From Sphingomonadaceae bacterium 3R27E2-A (GTDB lineage Bacteria; Pseudomonadota; Alphaproteobacteria; Sphingomonadales; Sphingomonadaceae): 64,000 nucleotides of DNA. Both the position numbers and the translations under genes were made by a program. Positions 43,002 through 50,658 of the stretch are shown here, piece after piece. Under the pieces are notes generated by a model, which worked only from the letters and a program-made list of their open reading frames with translations, had not been told where the DNA came from and searched no databases. The stretch is from assembly GCA_005503165.1 (NCBI GenBank), contig SCNT01000016.1, positions 27,336-91,335 of the forward strand, read 5' to 3'. Positions within the stretch are counted from its first letter, which is position 1. Each line of letters starts with the position of its first letter.

Positions 43002-43921
43002 CAATGCGGCAGCTTCAGCCCCGGCCGCGCCCAGCGCGTCTTCACGAGCCGCCCGGTGCCCGACAAAGTCAGATAGGCGTCCTGCATATCCTCGCCGCCG
43101 AAGGCGATGTTGGTGGTGAAGATGTCGTCGGTCGTGACGAACTCGACCAGCTCCCCCGCGGGCGAAACGACGCTGATCCCGCTTTCGCCGATCGTCGCGA
43201 CGCAGATATTGCCGTTCGCCTCCATCGCCAGGCTGTCGAAGAATTTATAGCCCGCGGGGCGATAGAGCGGGATGCCGGGGCCGCCGGGGCCCGCGTCGGG
43301 CGCGACCTTGCCGGGGGCGATGATGTTGAACTGGGTCAGGCGGCAGGTATAGGTCTCGGCGGCGTAGAGCTTGGTCCCGTCGGGCGACAGGCCGATGCCA
43401 TTGGGGTTGTAGCTGGGGTAGATCACTTCCTCGATAAGGCTGCCGTCGGCCTTGGCATAGAAGATGCCGACGATGTCGTGGCAACGCTTCTCGTAATCGA
43501 CCTTGCCATGATCGGTGAACCAGAAGCCGCCGTGATGGTCGAACATGATGTCGTTGGGGCCACGCAAATTCACCCCCGCGCCGTCCGAGGTGTAGAGGAT
43601 CTCGACTTCGCCGGTGTCGATGTCGATGCGTTCGATCCGCCCGCCCGAATAATCGTCGGCGATGCCGTGCGGCGCGAGATAGCCGTTCGATTCGACATAG
43701 TTGAAGCCGCCGTTGTTGCAGCAATAGAGCTTGCCGTCGGGGCCGATCGCGAGCCCGTTGGGGCCGCCGCCGGGGGTCGCGACGACCTCCTTGCGTCCGC
43801 CGGGCCAGCAACGCGTGATCCGCCCCGCCTCGATCTCGACGACGATGACGCTGCCATCCTCCATCACCACCGGCGCCTCGGGAAAGCGCAATCCGTCGGC
43901 GATCAGTTCGAACTCGGCCAT
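43001..43921 (-). CDS. SMP-30/gluconolactonase/LRE family protein
   Basis: The 306-residue six-bladed propeller shows GLRFPEAPVVMEDGSVIVVEI with the metal-binding Glu, GGGPNGLAIGPDGKLYCCNN, the Asn in GVNLRGPNDIMFDHHGGFWFTD, and YNPNGIGLSPDGTKLYAAET. Family members hydrolyse sugar lactones or other esters with one divalent metal ion. GGGAGACGAGG precedes ATG 43921. It is divergent, by 46 bp, from a 2-oxoglutarate oxygenase-like gene. Substrate unknown. Confidence 0.9.
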   Translation of the reverse strand: MAEFELIADGLRFPEAPVVMEDGSVIVVEIEAGRITRCWPGGRKEVVATPGGGPNGLAIGPDGKLYCCNNGGFNYVESNGYLAPHGIADDYSGGRIERIDIDTGEVEILYTSDGAGVNLRGPNDIMFDHHGGFWFTDHGKVDYEKRCHDIVGIFYAKADGSLIEEVIYPSYNPNGIGLSPDGTKLYAAETYTCRLTQFNIIAPGKVAPDAGPGGPGIPLYRPAGYKFFDSLAMEANGNICVATIGESGISVVSPAGELVEFVTTDDIFTTNIAFGGEDMQDAYLTLSGTGRLVKTRWARPGLKLPH

Positions 43922-43967
43922 CCTCGTCTCCCTTGCTCTGGCACATTGGCTGTGCTTTGCGCGCATC

Positions 43968-44567
43968 ATGCCCGTTCGTTCGCTCTTCGCCACAACTTTC
44001 TACGAAGCCGACGCCGGGTCGGCCGACCTTCTCGAAGAGTTGGAGCATAGCTGCCGCCAACTCGCGGAGGATGATCTGGCCGGCCGGCGCTGGAGCCGCG
44101 AGCATGGCTATAAGGGTTACACCAGCTACGCGAGCCTCGGCGACCTGCCCGAGCGCGACCCGGCGTTCCACGATCTGAAACGCCTGCTCGACAAGGAGGT
44201 CAAGGCGTTCGCCCGGGCGGCGCATTTCGATCTCGCCAAGCCGCTGAGGCTCGACAGCCTGTGGGTCAATATATTGAAACCCGGCGGCACCCACAGCGGC
44301 CATATCCACCCGCACAGCATCGTGTCGGGCACTTTCTACGTCGCGGTCCCGCCGGGATCGGGCGCGCTGAAGCTCGAGGACCCGCGCCTGGCGATGCTGA
44401 TGGCGGCGCCGGGGCGGACCGACGACGCGCCCGAGCATCTGCTGCCTTTCGTCTATGCCGAACCCGCGGCGGGGCGCGTCTTCCTCTGGGAAAGCTGGCT
44501 GCGGCACGAGGTGATGCCGCACAGCGGCAAGGGCGAGCGGATCAGCATCAGCTTTAACTATCGCTGA
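43968..44567 (+). CDS. TIGR02466-type 2-oxoglutarate/Fe(II) oxygenase-like protein
   Basis: The 199-residue protein has LWVNILKPGGTHSGHIHPHS, SGTFYVAVPPGSGALKLEDPR and VFLWESWLRHEVMPHSG followed by RISISFN. This is the jelly-roll of the TIGR02466 family of putative 2-oxoglutarate-Fe(II) oxygenases, with candidate Fe ligands in HIHPHS and the distal His of LRHEV, and Arg in GERISISF for the co-substrate. Substrate unknown. It is divergent from the SMP-30 gene. Confidence 0.85.
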   Translation: MPVRSLFATTFYEADAGSADLLEELEHSCRQLAEDDLAGRRWSREHGYKGYTSYASLGDLPERDPAFHDLKRLLDKEVKAFARAAHFDLAKPLRLDSLWVNILKPGGTHSGHIHPHSIVSGTFYVAVPPGSGALKLEDPRLAMLMAAPGRTDDAPEHLLPFVYAEPAAGRVFLWESWLRHEVMPHSGKGERISISFNYR

Positions 44568-44585
44568 GGCGGACTATATCACCTT

Positions 44586-44681
44586 CGTCATTGCGAGCGA
44601 AGCGAAGCAATCTCCAGCCGCCGGCCACACGCGTCGCCCAGATCTGGAGATTGCCGCGTCGCTTCGCTCCTCGCAATGACA
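44586..44681. repeat. inverted repeat of the CGTCATTGCGAGCGAAGCGA type
   Basis: The left arm (GTCATTGCGAGCGAAGCGAAG) and the right arm ending CTCGCAATGAC are inverted copies enclosing CTCCAG/CTGGAG. It is a commonly seen dispersed repeat of alphaproteobacteria. It lies upstream of the succinate-semialdehyde dehydrogenase gene. Confidence 0.7.
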
Positions 44682-44704
44682 ACACTCTGGAATGAAAGCC
44701 CCTC

Positions 44705-46144
44705 ATGACCGACACCGCGACCTACGACGCCGACCTCCAGCTCTTCATCGCCGGCGCCTGGCGGAGCGGGGAGGGGCGCGAGGCGCGGCCGGTGTTCAAC
44801 CCGGCGACCGCGGGGACGATCGCCGAGCTTCCGGTGGCGACCGCCGCCGACCTCGACGAAGCGCTTGCCGCGGCGGAGCGTGGCTGGCCGGCGTGGCGCG
44901 CCAAGACCCCCGACGAGCGCGCCGCGCTGATGCACAAGGCCGCGGGACTGATCCGCGAGCGCGCCGACCATATCGCGACGCTGCTGACGCTCGAACAGGG
45001 CAAGCCGATCGGCGAGGCGCGCGGCGAGGTGCTGTCGGCGGCGGGGCTGCTCGCCTATTTCGCCGAACAGGGCAAGCGCATCGAGGGCCGCGTGCTGCAG
45101 CGCCCGCTCGGTCAGCGCGCGATGGTCACCAAACACCCCGTCGGCCCGGTCGCGGGCTTCTCGCCCTGGAACTTCCCGGTCAATCTGATGGTCAAGAAGA
45201 TCGCCCCCGCGCTGGCGGCGGGCTGCGTCGTAATCGCCAAGGCGCCCGAGGAAACCCCGGGCTGCACCAGCGCGATCATGCGCTGCCTGATCGACGCCGG
45301 CATCCCGGGCGATGCCGCGCAGCTCGTCTATGGCGACCCCGACATGATCAGCCGACACCTGCTCGCCAGCCCGGTGATCCGCAAGGTCAGCTTCACCGGC
45401 TCGACCGCGGTCGGCAAGCATCTCATGAAACTCGCCGCCGACGGGGTGAAGCGGATCACGATGGAGCTCGGCGGCCATGCCCCGGTGCTGGTCTTCGACG
45501 ATTGCGACCTCGAGGCGACGCTCGACAAGGTCGTGTGGCAGAAGTTCCGCAACGCGGGGCAAGTCTGCATCTCGCCGACGCGCTTCTACGTCCAGCAAGG
45601 CATCTATGACGCCTTCGTGAAGGGCTTCGCCGAGCGCACGGCGAAGGTGAAGATCGGCAGCGGCCTCGACGCCGATACGCAGATGGGCCCGCTCGCCAAT
45701 GCGCGGCGTATCCCCGCGCTGGAGGCGCTGGTCGCCGATGCCAAGGCCAAGGGCGGGCGCGTGATCGCGGGCGGCGAGGCGACGGGCACCGGCTATTTCT
45801 TCCAGCCGACCGCGATCGCCGACGTGCCGGTCGAGGCCGATGCGATGAACCACGAACCTTTCGGCCCGATGGCGCTGATCCGGCCCTTCGGCACCGAGGA
45901 TGAGGCGCTCGAGCAGGCGAACCGGCTCCCCTATGGCCTTGCGGCGTTCGCCTTCACCGAGAACGGCCGCCGCATCAACCGCATCGTCGATACGATCGAA
46001 AGCGGCATGGTCGGGGTGAACAGCTTCGTCATCTCGTCGCTCGACGCGCCCTTCGGCGGGATCAAGGAATCGGGCTTCGGCAGCGAGAGCGGGCCCGAGG
46101 GGCTCGACGGCTATCTGGTCACCAAGGCGGTGCATATTTATTGA
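44705..46144 (+). CDS. NAD(P)-dependent succinate-semialdehyde dehydrogenase family protein
   Basis: The 479-residue aldehyde dehydrogenase has SPWNFPVNLMVKKIAPALAAG, FTGSTAVGKHLMK (NADP-friendly), the general base Glu254 in MELGGHAP and nucleophile Cys288 in NAGQVCISPTRFYVQ. LTLEQGKPIGEARGEV and the C-terminal FGGIKESGFGSESGPEGLDGYL match GabD-like enzymes that oxidise succinate semialdehyde to succinate. No aminotransferase partner is nearby, so the physiological substrate is uncertain. It ends in repeat copy 8. Confidence 0.87.
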   Translation: MTDTATYDADLQLFIAGAWRSGEGREARPVFNPATAGTIAELPVATAADLDEALAAAERGWPAWRAKTPDERAALMHKAAGLIRERADHIATLLTLEQGKPIGEARGEVLSAAGLLAYFAEQGKRIEGRVLQRPLGQRAMVTKHPVGPVAGFSPWNFPVNLMVKKIAPALAAGCVVIAKAPEETPGCTSAIMRCLIDAGIPGDAAQLVYGDPDMISRHLLASPVIRKVSFTGSTAVGKHLMKLAADGVKRITMELGGHAPVLVFDDCDLEATLDKVVWQKFRNAGQVCISPTRFYVQQGIYDAFVKGFAERTAKVKIGSGLDADTQMGPLANARRIPALEALVADAKAKGGRVIAGGEATGTGYFFQPTAIADVPVEADAMNHEPFGPMALIRPFGTEDEALEQANRLPYGLAAFAFTENGRRINRIVDTIESGMVGVNSFVISSLDAPFGGIKESGFGSESGPEGLDGYLVTKAVHIY

Positions 46145-46149
46145 TCGAA

Positions 46150-46347
46150 GATCCTCCCTGCCGCGAAGCGGTGGGGAGGGGGAGTGCAGGGTTGGATTGC
46201 CCCCGGCAATCCAAGTCCAGTCCGGGGGACTGGACGACCCAGCACTCGCCTGAAGGGCGTGGTGGAGGGGCCGCGACGGTTGCGTCGTCGCCCCTCCGTC
46301 AGCGCTCCGCGCTGCCACCTCCCCATCGCTTCGCGACAGGGAGGATT
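46150..46347. repeat. nested-hairpin intergenic repeat, copy 8, with inverted 47 bp module
   Basis: Bounded by GATCCTCCC and GGGAGGATT. Positions 46192-46238 are the reverse complement of the module in copy 6, with two differences that form a compensatory pair in one stem. The module is framed by GAGTGC/GCACTC. It fills the gap between convergent genes. Confidence 0.88.
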
Positions 46348-46354
46348 ATTTGCT

Positions 46355-47116
46355 TCAATCCCGCTCCAGCGCCACGAAATCCCTTCCCATCGGCGCCAGA
46401 TGCGCGCCGCCGTCGACGAAGATCGTCTGCCCCGTCACCGCCTCGGCGCGCGCCAGATAGACGACGGCATCGGCGACCTGCCCCGGCGTGGGCAGCGCGC
46501 CTAACGGTATCAGCCCCGCCAGTCGCTCGACCTGCGGCGCGCTATAATCGCCGGTCGCCATCGTCAGCCCGGGCGCGACCGCATTGACCCGCGCCCGGCC
46601 CCCGAACGCGACGGCCAGCGTCGCCGTCGCCTGCCACAGCGCCGATTTCGACAGGCTGTAGGCGATCTGGTCCGGCACGGGATGCAGCACGCGCTGGTCG
46701 ACGATATTGACGATCGCGGGGCGCTGGCCTTCGCTCGCCGCGACCAGCGCCCTGGCGAGCATCACCGGCGCCGACAGATTGACCTGTATCATCTCCGCCA
46801 GCGCCGCGGCCGTCAGATCGCGCCATTCGCCTTCGCCGAAATGCGCGGCATTGTTGACGAGCAGGTCGGGCGCGCGTCCGAATTTTTCGATCACCGCGGG
46901 GAGCAGCGCATCGACAGCGGCCGGATCGGACAGGTCCGCCGCAAAACGGCGGCTCGGCGCCCCCGTCTCGGCCAGCGCTTCCGCCAGCACCGGATCGGCC
47001 TCCGCGGTCGACCGCTGGTGCAGCGCCAGCGCATAGCCCTCGCGCGCGAGGCGCGCGGCAATCGCGGCGCCGACGCGGTGCAGGCCACCCGTCACCAGCG
47101 CCAGCTTCTGCGTCAT
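46355..47116 (-). CDS. SDR of the pteridine-reductase/FolM type
   Basis: The 253-residue SDR departs from the usual pattern in the way pteridine reductases do: the cofactor loop is TGGLHRVG (TGxxxRxG) at 9-16, the structural motif is NNAA, and the catalytic Ser is replaced by Asp140 in NIVDQ, 13 residues before Tyr153 of YSLSK. Pteridine reductase 1 and FolM use the same Asp/Tyr/Lys set. It overlaps folB by four bases, which supports a role in dihydrofolate or dihydropterin reduction. No folA is nearby. Confidence 0.82.
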   Translation of the reverse strand: MTQKLALVTGGLHRVGAAIAARLAREGYALALHQRSTAEADPVLAEALAETGAPSRRFAADLSDPAAVDALLPAVIEKFGRAPDLLVNNAAHFGEGEWRDLTAAALAEMIQVNLSAPVMLARALVAASEGQRPAIVNIVDQRVLHPVPDQIAYSLSKSALWQATATLAVAFGGRARVNAVAPGLTMATGDYSAPQVERLAGLIPLGALPTPGQVADAVVYLARAEAVTGQTIFVDGGAHLAPMGRDFVALERD

Positions 47117-47484
47117 TTCCGCGCCCGCCGCATGGTGATGCCGATCTCTTCGCCTTCCTCGGCGATCGCCAGCTTGACGATCTTGACCTCGACCTCCTCG
47201 ACCTTTTCGTCCTGCAGGAACAGCGTGTCGATGATATGGTCGGCGACGCTCTCGATCAGCACGAAATGCACATCCCTGGGCAGCCCCTCGGTCGCCGCGA
47301 ATTTGAGGTGCATGTAGTTTTTCGAGCGGCTGAGCGGCGTCGTGGGCTCATAATGATCGGCCATCGCCAGCCGCGCGCGCACCGAAATGCGCAGCGGCTG
47401 CGGCAGATGCGTTTCTTCGGAATAGATGCCGGTGAGGACGTCGACGGTCAGCCCGTTCACCTCCAGCCACAATGTATCGGTCAC
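47113..47484 (-). CDS. folB: dihydroneopterin aldolase
   Basis: The 123-residue protein has the FolB core: VNGLTVDVLTGIYSEETHLPQPLRI, a catalytic-region YEPTTPLSRSKNYMHL, VHFVLIESVADHIIDTLF and VEVKIVKL. FolB converts dihydroneopterin to 6-hydroxymethyl-dihydropterin in folate synthesis. I chose GTG 47484 because AGGAAA precedes it; an upstream ATG at 47538 would add 18 poorly conserved-looking residues. Translationally coupled to the FolM-like reductase. Confidence 0.87.
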   Translation of the reverse strand: MTDTLWLEVNGLTVDVLTGIYSEETHLPQPLRISVRARLAMADHYEPTTPLSRSKNYMHLKFAATEGLPRDVHFVLIESVADHIIDTLFLQDEKVEEVEVKIVKLAIAEEGEEIGITMRRARK

Positions 47485-47574
47485 AAGAATTTCCTGTTCG
47501 GCGGGTGCGACATTCGGCTTTGCTTCGCCGCGCCGCACCCCTAAAGCGCCGCCGCATTAGCGAAAGGGCGCACA

Positions 47575-48078
47575 TTGGTCGAGTTACTTCCATTGTCGGA
47601 TATTGCACCGTCGGCGGTCGAGCATCTGCTCGACGCGGCATTCGGGGCGGACCGCTTTGGACGAACCGCCTACCGCATCCGGCAGGGCTTGGATGCGGTC
47701 CCGGCGCTGAGCTTCGCCTTGATCGAAGATGGCGAACTGGCGGGCACGATCCAGTGCTGGCCCGTCGCGCATCATGCGCCGGACGGCACCGCGACCCCGC
47801 TGGTCATGGTCGGGCCCGTCGCCGTGCGCCCCGACGTGCAGCGCGGCGGGCACGGCCGGCTGCTGATGGCGCAGATGCTGGATGCGGCCGAGACCGAGGC
47901 CGACAGCGCACTGATGATGATCGGCGACCCCGAATATTATGGCCGCTTCTTCGGCTTCACCGCCGATGCGACCGGCGCGTGGGATCTCCCCGGGCCGTAT
48001 GAGAAACATCGCCTGCTGGCGCGAGAGATCAACGGGCAAGCGTTACCGACGGGGACGGGGATGATCGGGCCGCGCTGA
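47575..48078 (+). CDS. GNAT-family N-acetyltransferase
   Basis: The 167-residue protein has the GNAT fold: VGPVAVRPDVQRGGHGRLLM (acetyl-CoA loop, Q/RxxGxG/A) and SALMMIGDPEYYGRFFGF typical of the YhbS-like subgroup. The substrate is unknown. The likely start is TTG 47575, with AAAGGG upstream; no in-frame ATG exists near the N terminus. It is divergent from folB and followed by a repeat. Confidence 0.85.
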   Translation: MVELLPLSDIAPSAVEHLLDAAFGADRFGRTAYRIRQGLDAVPALSFALIEDGELAGTIQCWPVAHHAPDGTATPLVMVGPVAVRPDVQRGGHGRLLMAQMLDAAETEADSALMMIGDPEYYGRFFGFTADATGAWDLPGPYEKHRLLAREINGQALPTGTGMIGPR

Positions 48079-48084
48079 TCCACT

Positions 48085-48230
48085 CGCCCTCCCCCTTGAT
48101 GGGGGAGGCAGCGAGGCTTGGCAGCTTGCTGCCTAGTCGGTGCACGCAGGCACCGTCACCCTCATCCAACTTCGCCTAAGCCGCTGCGCGGCCAAGGCTT
48201 CCTATCCTTCTCCCATCAAGGGAGAAGGGT
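48085..48230. repeat. second intergenic repeat family, copy B
   Basis: Inverted ends CCCTCCCCCTTGATGGGGGAG and CTTCTCCCATCAAGGGAGAAG; inside lies the 23 bp stretch 48114-48136 also found at 27432-27454. It lies between two same-strand genes. Confidence 0.8.
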
Positions 48231-48281
48231 TGTCGAGCGAAGCCGACTTGCACCATCCGCCCGCCCCCCTATGTCGGAAGG

Positions 48282-48869
48282 ATGGTAACCCCCGCGCCCT
48301 CGCTCCAGAAGGACTTTGCGCAGCTCTCGCTGACCGAGGCGGCCGAGCTGCTCGCCGCGCGCAAGCTGCCGCCCGTCGAAAGCTGGCACCCCGAACGGAC
48401 GGGCGACAGCGCGATGGAGATCCGCGCCGACGGCAGCTGGTATCACGAGGGCGGGCGCATCAACCGCCCCGCGATGGTCAGGCTCTTCTCGACGATCCTG
48501 CGCCGCGAGCCCGACGGCAGCCACGTCCTCGTCACCCCCGCCGAAAAGCTGAGCATCGCGGTCGAGGACACGCCGTTCCGCGCGGTCGAGATGAAGAGCG
48601 AGGGGGAGGGCGAACACCGCAAGCTGGTCTTCCGCCTCGACACCGACGACCTCGTGATGGCGGGCGCCGGGCATCCGCTGAGCTTCGGCCGCGACCCCGA
48701 CGATCCCGACCCGCGCCTCCATGTCCGCGGCGCCATCGGTAACGGCCTCGAAGCGCGCATCGACCGCGCGCTCTATTACGAGATCGCCGAACTCGCGCTG
48801 GCCGAGGGCGGCGACCGACCCGCCATCTGGTCGAACGGCGCGTGCTTCCCCCTGGTCGGCCCGGTCTGA
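48282..48869 (+). CDS. DUF1285 family protein
   Basis: The 195-residue protein contains MEIRADGSWYHEGGRINRPAMVRLFSTIL, YLVTPAEK-like VLVTPAEKLSIAVEDTPF and HPLSFGRDPDDPDPRLHVRG, the hallmark blocks of DUF1285. A family structure shows a double-domain beta fold, but the function is unknown. Its stop and the Nudix start share bases (TGATG), giving tight coupling with the downstream Nudix and cca genes. Confidence 0.88.
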   Translation: MVTPAPSLQKDFAQLSLTEAAELLAARKLPPVESWHPERTGDSAMEIRADGSWYHEGGRINRPAMVRLFSTILRREPDGSHVLVTPAEKLSIAVEDTPFRAVEMKSEGEGEHRKLVFRLDTDDLVMAGAGHPLSFGRDPDDPDPRLHVRGAIGNGLEARIDRALYYEIAELALAEGGDRPAIWSNGACFPLVGPV

Positions 48870-49453
48870 TGCTTTCCGAAAAATTGCGCGCCGCGCTCGA
48901 AAATCTGCTCCCCGGCGAGGATGAGGACGAGACCTATCTCGGCACGCCCACATTGCGCGACGCCGCGGTGCTGATCGCCTTCACCGACCGCCCCGACCCC
49001 GGCGTCATCCTGACCCAGCGCCCGCAATGGCTGCGCAGCCACGCCGGACAAGTGGCCTTTCCCGGCGGCAAGATCGATCCGGGCGACCGCGACGCGGTCG
49101 ACGCTGCGCTGCGCGAGGCCGAGGAGGAGATCGGGCTCAGCCGCCGCGACGTAATGATCGCGGGGACGACCGAGGCCTATCGCTCGGGCAGCGGTTATCA
49201 CATCACCCCGGTGCTCGGGGTGATCCCGCCCGACCTGCCGCTCGATCCCAATCCCGACGAGGTCGAGGACTGGTTCGAGGTGCCGCTCGATACGCTGTTC
49301 GATCCCGGCAATTACGACCGCCAGCAAGCGCATTGGCAGGGCCATGACCGGCATTATTATGACATGATGTGGCAGGGGCGACGGATCTGGGGCGTGACGG
49401 CAGGCATCATCGTCAACCTGGCGCGGCGGCTGCCCGCGGGCTGGCATCGATGA
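48869..49453 (+). CDS. Nudix hydrolase, CoA pyrophosphatase type
   Basis: The 194-residue protein has the NuCoA-type lead LTQRPQWLRSHAGQVAFPGGK and the Nudix box GGKIDPGDRDAVDAALREAE with REAEEEIGL completing it. These match CoA diphosphatases (YeaB/NudL type), which cleave CoA and its derivatives to 4'-phosphopantetheine and 3',5'-ADP. It lies between DUF1285 and cca, overlapping both by 1 and 4 bases, an order common in alphaproteobacteria. Confidence 0.88.
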   Translation: MLSEKLRAALENLLPGEDEDETYLGTPTLRDAAVLIAFTDRPDPGVILTQRPQWLRSHAGQVAFPGGKIDPGDRDAVDAALREAEEEIGLSRRDVMIAGTTEAYRSGSGYHITPVLGVIPPDLPLDPNPDEVEDWFEVPLDTLFDPGNYDRQQAHWQGHDRHYYDMMWQGRRIWGVTAGIIVNLARRLPAGWHR

Positions 49454-50658
49454 CCGTCCTGCCCGACGCCGGATGGCGCCACCGCGAGGGCCTGAAGCGT
49501 ATCGTCGCGGCGCTCTCGCCACGCGGCGGCGCGGTGAAGCTGGTCGGCGGCGCGGTGCGCGACACGCTGCTGGGCCTGCCCGTCGCCGACATCGACCTCG
49601 CCACCCCGCTCACCCCCGACAAGGTAACCGAAAAGCTCGAGGCGGTCGGGATCAAGGTGGTGCCCACCGGCATTGCGCACGGCACCGTCACCGCGATCGC
49701 CAGCCACGACCGGCACGAGATCACGACGCTCCGCCGCGACGTCGAGACCGACGGCCGCCGCGCGACGATCGCCTTCGCCGACGACTGGCGCGACGACGCG
49801 GCGCGGCGCGACTTCACGATCAACGCGCTCTATGCCGATCCGAAGACGGGCGCGATCGACGATTATTTCGGCGGGCTCGCCGACCTCGCAAGCGGGCGCA
49901 TCCGCTTCATCGGCGACGCCGCGACGCGCATCGCCGAGGATCACCTCCGCATCCTGCGCTTCTATCGTTTCGTCGCGCGCTTCGGGCATGGCGACCTCGA
50001 CCCCGCCAGCCACGCTGCCGTGATCGCGGCGCGTCAGTCGCTCAAGAGCCTGTCGCGCGAGCGCGTCGCCGACGAACTCACCAAAATCCTGGCGCTCCCC
50101 GACCCGCGGCCGATTGTCGGGCAGATGGCGATCGACGGGATGTTCGACGTGATCCTCCCCGAACTGGCGCCCGATTTCGCCGACACGCTCGACCGGCTGC
50201 TCGCGAACGAGAGCGCCGCGGCGGCCGAGCCGTCGGCGCTACGCCGTCTTGCTGCGCTGCTGCCCCCCGACGCGCCGACCGCCGAACAGGTCGCCAGCCG
50301 GCTGCGCTTCTCGACCCGCCAGCGCAGGCATCTCGCCGCGCTCGCGGGGAATCGCGCTACAGCGGTCCCGCCGCCGCGCCGTCTGGCGCATGCGGTCGGC
50401 GTCGAGGCGGCCGCCGACGTCTATCTGCTCGCCGCCGATTCTGCGGCCGCGTCCGAAGCGTTGCGCTCGTTGTCCCAATGGTCGGTCCCCGACCTGCCGC
50501 TCAAGGGCGGCGACATCATCGCGCGCGGTGTGACCGCAGGCCCCGAGGTCGCGCGTCTGCTCAAGGCGGTCGAGGCCGAGTGGGTGGCGGAGGATTTTCC
50601 CGACGCCGCGCGCGTCGCCGAATTGCTCGATCAGAAGATCGGACGGCGGAGCGACTGA
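49450..50658 (+). CDS. cca: CCA tRNA nucleotidyltransferase
   Basis: The 402-residue class II nucleotidyltransferase has VKLVGGAVRDTLLG, the catalytic carboxylates in VADIDLATPL, RRDFTINALYADPKTG, the NTP-recognition RIRFIGDAATRIAEDHLRILR and the helical tail. It adds or repairs the tRNA 3' CCA. In alphaproteobacteria it is often called PcnB/CCA; only one copy is seen here. It starts in an ATGA overlap with the Nudix gene; its last 28 bases overlap the end of the convergent GGDEF-EAL gene. Confidence 0.92.
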   Translation: MTVLPDAGWRHREGLKRIVAALSPRGGAVKLVGGAVRDTLLGLPVADIDLATPLTPDKVTEKLEAVGIKVVPTGIAHGTVTAIASHDRHEITTLRRDVETDGRRATIAFADDWRDDAARRDFTINALYADPKTGAIDDYFGGLADLASGRIRFIGDAATRIAEDHLRILRFYRFVARFGHGDLDPASHAAVIAARQSLKSLSRERVADELTKILALPDPRPIVGQMAIDGMFDVILPELAPDFADTLDRLLANESAAAAEPSALRRLAALLPPDAPTAEQVASRLRFSTRQRRHLAALAGNRATAVPPPRRLAHAVGVEAAADVYLLAADSAAASEALRSLSQWSVPDLPLKGGDIIARGVTAGPEVARLLKAVEAEWVAEDFPDAARVAELLDQKIGRRSD

